Shown here in pieces: positions 1 to 8,410 of a stretch of DNA of 30,014 nt. Source of the DNA: Bacillota bacterium (GTDB lineage Bacteria > Bacillota > Sulfobacillia > Sulfobacillales > Sulfobacillaceae); NCBI GenBank assembly GCA_023488565.1, contig JAMDDZ010000097.1:1-30014 (forward strand), in the 5' to 3' direction. The notes beneath the pieces are model-generated. The model worked only from the letters and a program-made list of their open reading frames with translations, made no database searches and was not told the DNA's origin. Every line of letters begins with the position of its first letter. The stretch's first letter is position 1. Position numbers and translations under genes: made by a program.

Positions 1-1011
1 CAACTTTATGTGCCGATTGCCCACACCGAAGGAGGGCTGTCGGTGTCCATGCAAAGAGGAATGAACGTTCTTGCAGCCTGTGGTGGGGTCAAGACATATC
101 TGCTCAATGACCGAATGACTCGCGACAGTGCTTTTGTCTTCACTAGCGCTGGAGATGCCGTGGCCTGCAGCCGTTGGGTTGAGGCTCATCGCGACGACTT
201 GCGCCGTTGGATTAACGACCCAGATCATCCGGGAAAGATTAAGAAACCGGGACAAAATATTGCGGAGGTTTCACGTTACGCAATTTTACTGGCCGTAGAA
301 ACACGCGTAGTTGGGCCCGTTTGTCATGTGCTTTACCAGTTCGATACCAGTGATGCTTGCGGTCCCAATATGATTACCCGAAATGCTTACGCCTTAAATC
401 GAGAAATTGTGGCCACCATGGAAAGAGATTTGGACTTAGTGCCTATTCATATCTTTCTTGAAGCTAATTTAGGAGGCGACAAAAAGCCGAGTCATGAATA
501 TTTCAATGGGGGTCATGGACGAACGGTGTTAGCCCAAGCGACCATTACCCACGAGGTGCTGCAGCATCAGTTGAACATGACACCTGAGGCTCTCAGGGAT
601 TTAGAATGGGTCGGTATCCACGGATCGATCGCGAGTGGAATGCAGTCCTTTGGGTTTACTCCGGCTTCGGCGATAGCTGCAATGTTTGTAGTCACCGGAC
701 AAGACCTAGGGATGGTGGGCACTAGCAGTATGGCGCACGGGACAGTCCAGGTGCTGCCGCAAGGAGTGTCTTTTAGTTTGCAGCTCGGAGGACTGGAAGT
801 GGGAACCGTTGGAGGAGGATCCCAACTGCCCCATGCCCAGTCGTATCTACGATTGCTAGGGTGCCTTGAACCTGGCGGTGCTCAAAAGCTGGCTCAAATT
901 ATTGCCGGCGCCGCCCTCGCCCTGGAAATTTCGGCCTCGTCCTCCATGGCCAGTCGCGGTAGTGAGAACTTCTTTCGAGCCCACTTTGAGCGTGGCGGGT
1001 TGCGAAGCTAG
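1..1011 (+). CDS. hydroxymethylglutaryl-CoA reductase, 5' end outside window
   Basis: Reduces HMG-CoA to mevalonate (or the reverse in mevalonate degraders). The reading frame is open to base 1, so the true start lies upstream; the first visible residues run into the substrate-loop motif PIAHTEGGLSVSMQRG. Further on are the cofactor-site motif FDTSDACGPNM and GGDKKPS with the conserved DKK, and a C-terminal region with MAHGTVQV and LGGLEVGTVGGG. The visible part is about 336 residues, so roughly the catalytic half to three quarters is present. The stop is TAG, and only five bases separate it from the end of the convergent diiron gene, with no evident terminator between. The family assignment is firm. 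Whether it is NADH or NADPH dependent, and whether it is biosynthetic, cannot be told from this fragment. An MEP-pathway gene (ispF) sits at the other end of the window. Confidence 0.9.
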   Translation, partial: QLYVPIAHTEGGLSVSMQRGMNVLAACGGVKTYLLNDRMTRDSAFVFTSAGDAVACSRWVEAHRDDLRRWINDPDHPGKIKKPGQNIAEVSRYAILLAVETRVVGPVCHVLYQFDTSDACGPNMITRNAYALNREIVATMERDLDLVPIHIFLEANLGGDKKPSHEYFNGGHGRTVLAQATITHEVLQHQLNMTPEALRDLEWVGIHGSIASGMQSFGFTPASAIAAMFVVTGQDLGMVGTSSMAHGTVQVLPQGVSFSLQLGGLEVGTVGGGSQLPHAQSYLRLLGCLEPGGAQKLAQIIAGAALALEISASSSMASRGSENFFRAHFERGGLRS

Positions 1012-1016
1012 CGGCT

Positions 1017-1943
1017 CTAGACGCAAGTGGCCCGCATCAGAAGTTGACTGCGGCAAAGCAACGAGATGAAGCAACTGTCACAGTTTGAGGGCTTTAAGGC
1101 TCGAAACTTCGATTCCAGGTCTTGGGCCTGTTGCCGGACTCCCGACCCAATGCCTTGCACTAGCCGCTTGATGCCATCAGGATATTTAGGAGGGGTATGC
1201 CGCGCGTCTAGCCCTATCCGGCGTGCTTTTAATTCGATTTCAGCCCTCAGGTTGTCAAGAAATAGACGGCCGTCCATGCCAACGGCAGCGGCGTCTTGAC
1301 CAAGTCGGGAGTACATAGCATCCATAATAAACATCAGCTCATCCCACATATCGACCAAGACAGTGCGACGTTCGTTCGGCAACAAGGGCATTTGACTTTT
1401 GAGGTAGTGTTCGGCAAATGCCTGGTGGCGCGATTCGTCGCGTAGAATGCGCCCGGAAAGTTTGCCAAATAGAGCCTCTGGCTGCGCCTTGGCGTAGATT
1501 TGGTAGAAGTTTTTGGCAAAAATATCCGAGATCAAGATTCCCCAAACCCAATCTATCCGATCACCCTTGCGCAATCGATTATGATACCGTAGCATTTCTG
1601 GCATTTCCCGGATTGTCAAAGGGTCTGTGCCCAACCTTTGATAAAGACGGGTCAACACTTCAAAGTGTCGGGCTTCATCCATTAAAAAGCTGCTCAAATA
1701 AATTTGCGCCGTGGTTTCTCCTGCCATGGCCATTTGCGGCAAAACTACGCTGGCGCCGATCATCGCGGACTGTTCTCCCAAATATACTGGGGTAAGCATC
1801 CGAGCTAAGGCGCGTGCCTGTTCCGCCGAAAGTAGGAGGGGATCATCCCAAGTGACGTCGGCTGCGGACCATTGAGCCTTGACTCCCTTGTGGAATAACC
1901 GGATTAAAAGGTCTTCCTCAAATTTAGGATATACCTTTATCAA
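1017..1943 (-). CDS. ferritin-like diiron protein, R2/R2lox-like
   Basis: A 308-residue helical protein of the ribonucleotide-reductase R2/ferritin-like superfamily, likely to hold a dinuclear metal centre. The sequence shows E57 in GEQSAM, an ExxH motif (E90, H93 in DEARHFEVL), a possible third-helix carboxylate near D140, and a second ExxH (E170, H173 in DESRHQAF). The order and spacing resemble R2, R2lox oxidases and AurF-type oxygenases; the length is close to R2lox (about 300 residues). I cannot separate a ribonucleotide reductase subunit from an oxidase; with no NrdA-like gene nearby, an oxidase is more likely (inference). The start is TTG, chosen because GGAGGGG lies just upstream at normal spacing. 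It is downstream of the acyl-CoA ligase on the same strand with a 91-base gap, so joint transcription is possible. Confidence 0.75.
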   Translation of the reverse strand: MIKVYPKFEEDLLIRLFHKGVKAQWSAADVTWDDPLLLSAEQARALARMLTPVYLGEQSAMIGASVVLPQMAMAGETTAQIYLSSFLMDEARHFEVLTRLYQRLGTDPLTIREMPEMLRYHNRLRKGDRIDWVWGILISDIFAKNFYQIYAKAQPEALFGKLSGRILRDESRHQAFAEHYLKSQMPLLPNERRTVLVDMWDELMFIMDAMYSRLGQDAAAVGMDGRLFLDNLRAEIELKARRIGLDARHTPPKYPDGIKRLVQGIGSGVRQQAQDLESKFRALKPSNCDSCFISLLCRSQLLMRATCV

Positions 1944-2034
1944 CTGAACCCCTCCAAATAGTGGCGTATGGACATGGTCTTACAAAAATCACCGTATCAT
2001 ATACCATACAGGAGAATTCCTGCAAACGCAATTG

Positions 2035-3609
2035 TTATTGCGGGTCGGCCCACTCTCGCTGGCGCAGCTCCACACGGCGAATTTTTCCCGAGATTGTTTT
2101 CGGCAAATCCGATACGAATTCAATGCGGCGCGGATATTTGTAGGGTGCGGTGGCTGTCTTCACGTGTTCCTGCAATTCACCGATGAGAGCTTCGTCACCC
2201 ACAATCCCGGGCTTAAGCACCACAAAGGCTTTGACTATCTCGCCGCGAATCGGGTCGGGGGATGAGACCACTGCGGCTTCGATTACGGCAGGATGCTCGA
2301 TGAGCAATGATTCTACTTCGAAAGGACCGATGCGGTAGCCCGAACTAATAATGACGTCGTCCGCCCGCCCCATGAACCAAAAGTATCCATCTTCATCTTT
2401 ATAGGCACGATCGCCGGTGATGTAGTAGTTGCCTATCATGCGGCTTTTCGTGCCTTCGGGATCTCCTAAATATTCTACAAAAAGGCCAGCGGGCCGATGG
2501 GGAAGAGTCTTAATCGCAATATCGCCCTCTTGTCCAGGCGCCAACGGGAGGCCGTCTGAGTCGATGATGTCCATTTCAAAATCCGGTGCAGGTATTCCCA
2601 TGGACCCGGGTTTCACCGGAGTACCAGGTGCATTGCCAACCAGCAACACGGTTTCGGTTTGTCCATAACCGTCGCGTATAGTGAGCCCGGTAGCTTGCGA
2701 GAAAGCCGAGATGACTTCCGGATTCAGCGGTTCTCCGGCGCCAGCCACCGACCTCAGAGGTCTTGTGGTGAGCTCGGCAAGCGGTTCTTGAATCAACAGG
2801 CGATATACAGTGGGCGGAGCACACATGCTGGTAATCGGGTGGTTTTGTAAAATCTTGAGCAAATCGGATGCGGAAAATTTCCCAGTCATCGGATCGACGA
2901 CAATGCCAGCGCCTGCGACCCACGGGCCAAATAGGGAGCTCCAGGCGGCTTTTGCCCATCCTGTATCAGAGACGTTCCAATGAAGATCTTGATGTGTTAG
3001 CCCGAGCCAGTATTCTGCGGTAATGCGGTGAGCAAACGGGTAGGATTGATCGTGCAAGACCATTTTAGGATATCCGGTGGTCCCGCTGGTAAAGTAAATT
3101 AAAGCGGGATCATGAGCACCAGTCACCCGTGGGAGGTCTTCCACGGATCCCGGCAAGGTGAAGGGGTCCAAAGAGATCCAGCGGTCACTGCTCTTGCCGA
3201 TAACAATGGGAGCCTCCAATGGGGACCGAAGAGCTTCATTAATACGGTCCGCGACAAATGGCAATACTATCGCTCGAGTGGCAGATGCGGTATCGAGTCG
3301 GTACCAGAGATCCTTGGTGGTTAGCTGCGTGGTTCCGGGCATGGGAACTGCTCCCAATTTATTTAACGCCACCATTACCGGCCAAAAAGACGGATCTTTA
3401 CCGAGTACGACCAGAACTCGGTCTCCCATCCCAATGCCCTGAGTTTTAAGCCACCAGGCAGTGCGATTGGATATTTCACGGATTTGACCAAACGACCATG
3501 CGGTTGAGTGACCATCCTGATTAATGACATATAATGCAGTACTAGCCGGATCTTTTTGGGCCCACGTGTCCACGATATCTTGACCAAAATTCAATGGTGT
3601 ACCTTGCAA
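2035..3609 (-). CDS. AMP-forming acyl-CoA synthetase (medium-chain/AcsM-like)
   Basis: Activates a carboxylic acid through an acyl-adenylate and transfers it to CoA in the cytoplasm. The 524-residue protein has the complete adenylate-forming fold: the phosphate loop YFTSGTTGYPKM at residues 172-183, the DGYGQTE motif, the hinge region TGDRAYKDEDGYFWFMGRADD, and the C-terminal catalytic lysine K509 in KTISGKIRR. Length and overall sequence feel match medium-chain acyl-CoA ligases or acetyl-CoA-synthetase-like enzymes; substrate cannot be read from sequence. The start is TTG with a GGGGGG-type ribosome site about ten bases upstream. The intergenic stretch before it carries the terminator of the preceding minus-strand gene, so it likely has its own promoter, though I see no clear -35/-10 pair. 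The diiron protein gene follows. Confidence 0.9.
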   Translation of the reverse strand: MQGTPLNFGQDIVDTWAQKDPASTALYVINQDGHSTAWSFGQIREISNRTAWWLKTQGIGMGDRVLVVLGKDPSFWPVMVALNKLGAVPMPGTTQLTTKDLWYRLDTASATRAIVLPFVADRINEALRSPLEAPIVIGKSSDRWISLDPFTLPGSVEDLPRVTGAHDPALIYFTSGTTGYPKMVLHDQSYPFAHRITAEYWLGLTHQDLHWNVSDTGWAKAAWSSLFGPWVAGAGIVVDPMTGKFSASDLLKILQNHPITSMCAPPTVYRLLIQEPLAELTTRPLRSVAGAGEPLNPEVISAFSQATGLTIRDGYGQTETVLLVGNAPGTPVKPGSMGIPAPDFEMDIIDSDGLPLAPGQEGDIAIKTLPHRPAGLFVEYLGDPEGTKSRMIGNYYITGDRAYKDEDGYFWFMGRADDVIISSGYRIGPFEVESLLIEHPAVIEAAVVSSPDPIRGEIVKAFVVLKPGIVGDEALIGELQEHVKTATAPYKYPRRIEFVSDLPKTISGKIRRVELRQREWADPQ

Positions 3610-3689
3610 GGCTGATTCCCCCCTTAAACCTAACGGTTTTGATAAGGAATTCGTCGTGAAATCGCTGTTTCCTGCGCCCGGCTGGAAAC

Positions 3690-3728
3690 AGTTTTGAAAA
3701 ATATCGGGCTCAAGAAATTCTTGAGCCC
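3690..3728 (-). terminator. rho-independent terminator of the 89-residue gene
   Basis: An 11-bp near-perfect stem (GGGCTCAAGAA with TTCTTGAGCCC) occupies 3706-3728; reading the minus strand it is followed by GATATTTTTC. The TGA stop of the small minus-strand gene lies inside the stem. A second stem, CTGTTTCC with GGAAACAG, lies just beyond at about 3665-3691 and may back it up on the other strand. Confidence 0.75.
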
Positions 3729-3979
3729 TCGGCCATCCAATACACCAGGATTTTTAGTGCCGGGGTGCCATCGGTCACGGGTGTATCCCGATCCTCGACG
3801 TGGTCTTCCTCGACGACAAATGTAATCCCGCTTTTTGCTAACGCTTCCATGACCTCGCTAAGCGAGGTGGGACCGTGCACCTCCATCCACTGGGAATTCA
3901 CCTCAAGATACGTCCGGTTTCGGAAAAAAAGGATCAGTCCGCATTGGGGTGGCTGCTTTAGGAAATTTCCAACACCCAT
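3710..3979 (-). CDS. small hypothetical protein
   Basis: An 89-residue soluble protein I do not recognise. It starts MGVGNFLKQPPQCG, has no signal peptide or membrane segment, and is acidic in its second half (VVEEDHVEDRD). The ATG start has GGAAGTGG upstream at workable spacing. Two things argue that it is a real gene: it is followed directly by a strong terminator that overlaps its stop codon, and it lies 47 bases downstream of the secreted-protein gene on the same strand, which suggests a two-gene operon. No known motif is visible and no function is proposed. Confidence 0.55.
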   Translation of the reverse strand: MGVGNFLKQPPQCGLILFFRNRTYLEVNSQWMEVHGPTSLSEVMEALAKSGITFVVEEDHVEDRDTPVTDGTPALKILVYWMAEGSRIS

Positions 3980-4026
3980 GGCATTCCACTTCCATTATTC
4001 AGTCATCAGGGTTTTTTACGTCTTCT

Positions 4027-4668
4027 TCAGGGTGCTGCCGCTGTTTGATGGGTCACCATCACGGTGACGGCAGTTAATCCCGAGCCACTGACTTGATTGG
4101 GCACAACCCAGACTTTAACCGGAGCTCCAATTTTCAAACTACTCCACTGGCCGCCCGGGACAAAAAATGCGGTATGCGATGTAAGCAAGATATTGGCCGG
4201 TTGTGGTTGGCCTTTTACAGCCAGTGTTAACATGGCCTGATTTACTTGGGTAACCGTTCCGTTTAACGGGGGAAAGCTCACGTTGACAACTTGAGCGATA
4301 ATGTCGTTGTTGACAGTGCCTTGACCTCGAACCAAAACGCGATACCCCGTTTTCAGGTAGCCGTATCCTTTGGACCCGGTGGCCGAGGGCTTTCCCAATG
4401 TCACGTATTGGGTGTCTTGCGTCAATACCACGTGGCGTGTCAATTGGGTCAAATCCCCATGGGAGTCTTCCAGGGTGACGGTTATAGCGTTAGGGGCCAA
4501 TTGGGTGATTTCTCCCCGTAGAGCTACTTGTAGGGCAGGCACCCCCGTTACCGCCCGGGTCAATGCTGTAGGAACGTTCCGGTAAGCGTAGTGGACGACC
4601 ACCAGGGCGGCCAGCACGGCCATCAACCACGCGGCAGTTCGACGAGACATGGACAATCGTTTTCTCAT
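4027..4668 (-). CDS. membrane-anchored secreted protein with DUF5666-like repeats
   Basis: A 213-residue exported protein. Residues 1-10 are basic (MRKRLSMSRR) and are followed by one hydrophobic segment (WLMAVLAALVVVHYAY), so it is either a signal anchor or an uncleaved signal peptide. The rest is extracellular beta-rich sequence with two similar units, GEITQLAPNAITVTLED and NGTVTQVNQAMLTLAV, each of the GxVxxVxxxxxTL kind seen in DUF5666-type domains. I prefer the ATG at 4668 because the GGGGGG ribosome site is seven bases upstream of it but only one base from the alternative TTG at 4674. It is divergent from the large plus-strand operon and upstream of the small gene at 3710. The molecular role is unknown. 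Confidence 0.65.
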   Translation of the reverse strand: MRKRLSMSRRTAAWLMAVLAALVVVHYAYRNVPTALTRAVTGVPALQVALRGEITQLAPNAITVTLEDSHGDLTQLTRHVVLTQDTQYVTLGKPSATGSKGYGYLKTGYRVLVRGQGTVNNDIIAQVVNVSFPPLNGTVTQVNQAMLTLAVKGQPQPANILLTSHTAFFVPGGQWSSLKIGAPVKVWVVPNQVSGSGLTAVTVMVTHQTAAAP

Positions 4669-4949
4669 GTACAATCCCCCCTGTTACCTCATATTCGGGA
4701 AGGTTAGAGTTTAGTCCCAAAACTCTATGAGATTTGCTACCGTAGGCGCATACTCTGGCTCGCAAATTTTTAATGTTCGGGCTATGGCGCATTATGGTAC
4801 CATGGCCGCAGTACCTGTGATATTTTTGGTCGTACCATGGCGAAAACAGCAAGAATTTGCAAGTCATAAGATAATGATGCGTGAGACAGCCGCGTTCACA
4901 TGACCTGGATCCTTATTAAAAATTTTGCAATACTCGATGAGGGGAAAAG
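4669..4949. promoter_or_regulatory. divergent intergenic region with repeated element
   Basis: About 280 bases separate the divergent secreted-protein gene and the plus-strand operon. A ten-base direct repeat, GTACCATGGC, occurs at 4797-4806 and 4832-4841, and the first copy is part of the palindrome ATGGTACCAT. A weak plus-strand promoter candidate is TTCACA (4895-4900) with a 16-base spacer and TAAAAA (4917-4922). The region must hold promoters for both directions, but none is convincing by eye. Confidence 0.4.
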
Positions 4950-6416
4950 ATGTCCCAATATAAACCACAATGGTTTTTTATTACGTCTTTGTTTTTGATT
5001 GGCCCTGCGTTTATATGGGGATATATCGTCCATCAGGGGCTATCTGGCGATGTCTTTTGGCAATGGGCAGCGGGTCAATATATGTGGGCACATCACCTGA
5101 TTATTCGTCGGGATCCGTTTTCTTACAGCCTTTACGGGCACCGATGGGTTACCGAGGAATGGGGATTTGAAGTTCTTCTGGCTGGTTTGGTGTCTTCAAT
5201 TGGCCCAGTGACCTACTGGCTGATATCGGCAGGAGCGGCAACCTTAGCCTTGATCTTTGTGGCGGGCCGCCTCCGATTGGCTCGTGTCTCGTGGTCAAAG
5301 ATCGCGCTGGTCCTGGTTCTGGTCGGGGCTTCATTAGCTCCCCTGACCAAGGTACGGCCGCAAACCCTCAGTTATGCCTTATTTGCCGCCGAGTTATGGA
5401 TCCTTGACGGTACCAGAACTCATCCGCGCAGGGTTTGGGTCATGCCGGTATTTCTCATGGTTTGGACAAACCTCCACGGCAGTTTCTTGTTGGGGTATTT
5501 AGTGTATTTTTTGTATGGGTTATGGATTTTTGTGCCGGTGAATCGGGGAAGATTTGTTACCCCCCAGTCACTGATGACGCGAGCCCAATTTCTTTGGTCT
5601 TTTTTGGTATCGTTAATCGCATCCTTGATCAATCCTCATGGGATGGAAATATGGTCTTATGCCGCCCATGTCTCGTTTTCGTCGCAAATTGCCGCGATGA
5701 TTGAAGAATGGCAGTCGCCAAACTTTCACATTCATTTCATGATGTTGACGATAGTAGGGCCGTTGGTGCTCATCTTGCTCGCGGCGGAATTTAGTGCCCA
5801 AAAATCTTTAGACTGGCCCGAATTCGTGTTAACTGGCGGTCTCTTGGTGGCGGTCTTGCAATCACAGAGGTTTTTGCCTTATTATGCCATTGAGTGGCCA
5901 ATGTTAGCGGCTGCTCTTACTCCTGATTTCGAGTTTCGGCGGGTGAAGTCTTTTTTGGCGATCCCAGTGGTTCTGGCGCTGGTGGTGTATATGATTGCCA
6001 GCAAGCCTATAGTAAGACCTGGACAAATTGGTACGGGAGTGCCGGTTCGGGCTGTTGATTATCTGGCTAACCATCACGGGCGGGTTTTTGCCATGTATCA
6101 CTGGGGAGGCTATTTAATTTCCCGAGGATTTAAAGTCTTTGTGGATGGCCGCACCGACTTTTATTTGCATAGCCCTATCTTGCCAGATTACATGGCTGTA
6201 AAGGATCTCACTCAAAACCCCAACCGAATTTGGCAACAGTATCATGTGGAGTATGTTCTGTGGGAACCTAAAACAGCCGTGGCAACATTTCTCAGTCAAG
6301 ATACGTCAGAGTGGCAGGAAGTATTTGCGAGTAAAGATGCGGTGATTTACCAGCATCGTGGAATATGGGGGTTAACCCCAACAATAGAGGCTCGGACTAC
6401 GGGTGAGTCAACATGA
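4950..6416 (+). CDS. polytopic membrane protein, GT-C glycosyltransferase-like
   Basis: A 488-residue integral membrane protein with about ten hydrophobic segments between residues 8 and 350 and a C-terminal outside domain from about 360. It resembles GT-C lipid-linked glycosyltransferases: the first extracytoplasmic loop carries GDVFWQW (D34), RRDPFSY (D55) and a WVTEEWGFE motif, and the C-terminal part has HWGGYLISRGFKVFVDGRTDFY. Proteins of this design are widespread but mostly uncharacterised; the sugar donor and acceptor are unknown. ATG start with GAGGGG five bases upstream. Its stop overlaps the next start (ATGA), so it appears to be the first gene of the tmk-holB operon, an unusual partner for DNA-metabolism genes. 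Confidence 0.7.
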   Translation: MSQYKPQWFFITSLFLIGPAFIWGYIVHQGLSGDVFWQWAAGQYMWAHHLIIRRDPFSYSLYGHRWVTEEWGFEVLLAGLVSSIGPVTYWLISAGAATLALIFVAGRLRLARVSWSKIALVLVLVGASLAPLTKVRPQTLSYALFAAELWILDGTRTHPRRVWVMPVFLMVWTNLHGSFLLGYLVYFLYGLWIFVPVNRGRFVTPQSLMTRAQFLWSFLVSLIASLINPHGMEIWSYAAHVSFSSQIAAMIEEWQSPNFHIHFMMLTIVGPLVLILLAAEFSAQKSLDWPEFVLTGGLLVAVLQSQRFLPYYAIEWPMLAAALTPDFEFRRVKSFLAIPVVLALVVYMIASKPIVRPGQIGTGVPVRAVDYLANHHGRVFAMYHWGGYLISRGFKVFVDGRTDFYLHSPILPDYMAVKDLTQNPNRIWQQYHVEYVLWEPKTAVATFLSQDTSEWQEVFASKDAVIYQHRGIWGLTPTIEARTTGEST

Positions 6417-7789
6417 GCCAAATGCCGCTGGTGGACGCCATTAAAGCACACTTGTCCGAAAAAAAACAGCAGTGGCACACGCCTGGGCATGGACCCAACT
6501 TGCCATTGGATGGCTCGTGGCTAAATTGGGCATACGACCTCACTGAAGTGGGAGCATTAAGCCCAACTAATGATCGCACAGACCCTATTTCGCAATCAAT
6601 GCGACGGATGGCGGAAATTTTTGGGGTTAAGCGATCATGGTATTCGGTTCAGGGCGCTTCTCTACCTGTGACCGCTGCAATTTTGGCAGCCACTTCTAGG
6701 CGTGGGACGTCCGTGGTTATTGAACGAACCTGTCATCGCTCGGCACTATCAGCATTAATAATTGGAGGATTGGAACCGCATTGGATTTATCCTGCTCAGC
6801 CATTTCACGGAGCTTCACCGAATCAGATTATCGAGGCTTTGACCCCAAACACTGCAGCGTTAATATTAACCCGGCCGACCTATGACGGAGTGGCCTCCGA
6901 TATTGGGTCAGTTGTCGAAGCGGCTCATAGGCTTTCGGTGCCGGTGGTGGTCGACGAAGCTCATGGCACCCATTGGTATGGCCGACAGGGGTACCCCACC
7001 TCGGCTCTCGAATTGGGGGCCGATTTAGTGGCCCATGGTGCACATAAAACGGAACCCGTATTAACTCAGGCGGGTCTTTTACATGCACAGGGCGATTTGA
7101 TTGCGATGGGGGACGTAGATTTGTGGTGGGACTTATTATCTACCTCAAGCCCGTCCTATTTATTGATGAGTTCACTTGATGCCTACCAGGCGTTGCGTCG
7201 TGACCAGGGATGGACGTCGCGGTGGGAAATGATGGCGCTTCAGACCCGTGAATTATGGCACCGATTTTCTGAGATTAACATATTACAAGCCCAGATAGAA
7301 AAAAGAGCCGACGGCACCCAGGCGGATCCAGCAAAGATGACATTGATTGGTAATGGGTCCCAAATACGGGAAGCGGTCGAACGCTGGGGATGGGCGGAGA
7401 AGACGGAGCCAGGGGCTGTGACATTGATTTTCTCACCGACAGGGAAGCTATCCGTGGTACACTCAATGTTAAGCACTCTAAAATATCTGGCGGTAACGTC
7501 AGCGCCAAAACATCTCGTAATGCCGAAGCCCATAGTGCAGTTAACTCCACGGGAAGCCTTTATGCACAACCCTCCCGTGTCGGTCGACTTGAAAAACGCC
7601 GTAGGGAATATTGCTCACCGCGCGTTGGTTCCTTATCCCCCGGGAATTCCTTTGGTGCAACCGGGAGAAGAAATTACCGAGGACGTGGTAAATTGGGTCG
7701 AAGCATGGCAAACACTTCACGCGGGGTTCATTGAAGGTTTAGATGCAGCAGATGGGGGCCGGGGAGGATGGGTATGGGTCGTCAAGTAA
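6413..7789 (+). CDS. Orn/Lys/Arg decarboxylase-family PLP enzyme (YaaO-like)
   Basis: A fold-type I PLP enzyme of the basic amino acid decarboxylase family, in the short form (458 residues) found upstream of tmk in Bacillus subtilis (yaaO). Seen directly: the N-terminal WHTPGHG motif, D181 and H184 in VVVDEAHGTHW for the PLP ring, and the Schiff-base lysine K212 in GAHKTEP. A C-terminal domain from about residue 350 keeps the family motif REAFMHNPPV. Whether it acts on arginine, lysine or ornithine, or on another amine, cannot be told. It overlaps the membrane-protein gene by four bases and tmk by sixteen, so expression is coupled to both. Confidence 0.85.
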   Translation: MSQMPLVDAIKAHLSEKKQQWHTPGHGPNLPLDGSWLNWAYDLTEVGALSPTNDRTDPISQSMRRMAEIFGVKRSWYSVQGASLPVTAAILAATSRRGTSVVIERTCHRSALSALIIGGLEPHWIYPAQPFHGASPNQIIEALTPNTAALILTRPTYDGVASDIGSVVEAAHRLSVPVVVDEAHGTHWYGRQGYPTSALELGADLVAHGAHKTEPVLTQAGLLHAQGDLIAMGDVDLWWDLLSTSSPSYLLMSSLDAYQALRRDQGWTSRWEMMALQTRELWHRFSEINILQAQIEKRADGTQADPAKMTLIGNGSQIREAVERWGWAEKTEPGAVTLIFSPTGKLSVVHSMLSTLKYLAVTSAPKHLVMPKPIVQLTPREAFMHNPPVSVDLKNAVGNIAHRALVPYPPGIPLVQPGEEITEDVVNWVEAWQTLHAGFIEGLDAADGGRGGWVWVVK

Positions 7790-8406
7790 CACGGCAAGGC
7801 CTCTTGATCTCGTTCGAGGGAGTAGAAAAGGTCGGCAAATCGACGCAAATCTTATTATTGAGCCAATGGCTTCATCAACAGAACATCGAAACCGTGGTAT
7901 TGCGTGAGCCGGGCGGGACCGTGTTGGGAGAAACTCTGCGCCAAGTGATTTTGCACGACGTGGCTATTATGAGTCCTTGGGCCGAGCTTTTGGTATTTGC
8001 GGCTGCGCGAGCGGAACTGACGGAAACCGTGATTCGTCCTCAATTGGCGGATGGTTCAGTGGTCATTGTGGACCGCTTCATCGATTCCAGTGTCGCGTAT
8101 CAAGGCTATGGCGGGGAATTGCCCCTTGAGGACGTCAAAACGATCAATCGGTTAGCAACACGGGGATTGGAACCGGATCTAACATTTTGGTTGCAGGGCC
8201 CAGGATTCGATACCGAGGTCCAGCCGGATCAAATCGAGTCGCGCGATGCATCCTATTTTCGCCGTGTATCGGAGGGTTATCGAGAGCTTGCCCAGTGCAA
8301 TCCTACCAGGTGGCGTATTGTCGATGCCACGCAACCGATGGAAGACGTCTTTGAAACCATCTGTCAACATCTAGAGCCCTGGATAAACACTCTTCGAGGA
8401 GGTTAA
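7774..8406 (+). CDS. tmk: thymidylate kinase, variant P-loop
   Basis: Phosphorylates dTMP to dTDP in DNA precursor synthesis. The 210-residue protein has FEGVEKVGKST as P-loop (K22), REPGGT for the substrate base, and DRFIDSSVAYQG. The start is the ATG at 7774: GGGGAGG lies about six bases before it but touches the alternative ATG at 7768. Two features are odd. The P-loop has EK where most bacterial enzymes have DG, and the LID region after FWLQG is short and lacks the usual arginines. In the family, type I enzymes (human, yeast) carry a basic residue in the P-loop (DRxGKS) and none in the LID, while E. coli-type enzymes do the reverse; this protein reads like type I. Overlaps the decarboxylase gene by 16 bases; darA follows after four. 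Confidence 0.93.
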   Translation: MGRQVTRQGLLISFEGVEKVGKSTQILLLSQWLHQQNIETVVLREPGGTVLGETLRQVILHDVAIMSPWAELLVFAAARAELTETVIRPQLADGSVVIVDRFIDSSVAYQGYGGELPLEDVKTINRLATRGLEPDLTFWLQGPGFDTEVQPDQIESRDASYFRRVSEGYRELAQCNPTRWRIVDATQPMEDVFETICQHLEPWINTLRGG

Positions 8407-8410
8407 CAGC

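Noticed and set aside
3665..3694. Hairpin CTGTTTCC/GGAAACAG followed by TTTT on the plus strand
   Set aside because: There is no plus-strand gene ending there, so it was not called as a separate terminator.
7768..7773. Upstream ATG of tmk
   Set aside because: The ribosome site directly abuts it; the second ATG at 7774 has proper spacing.
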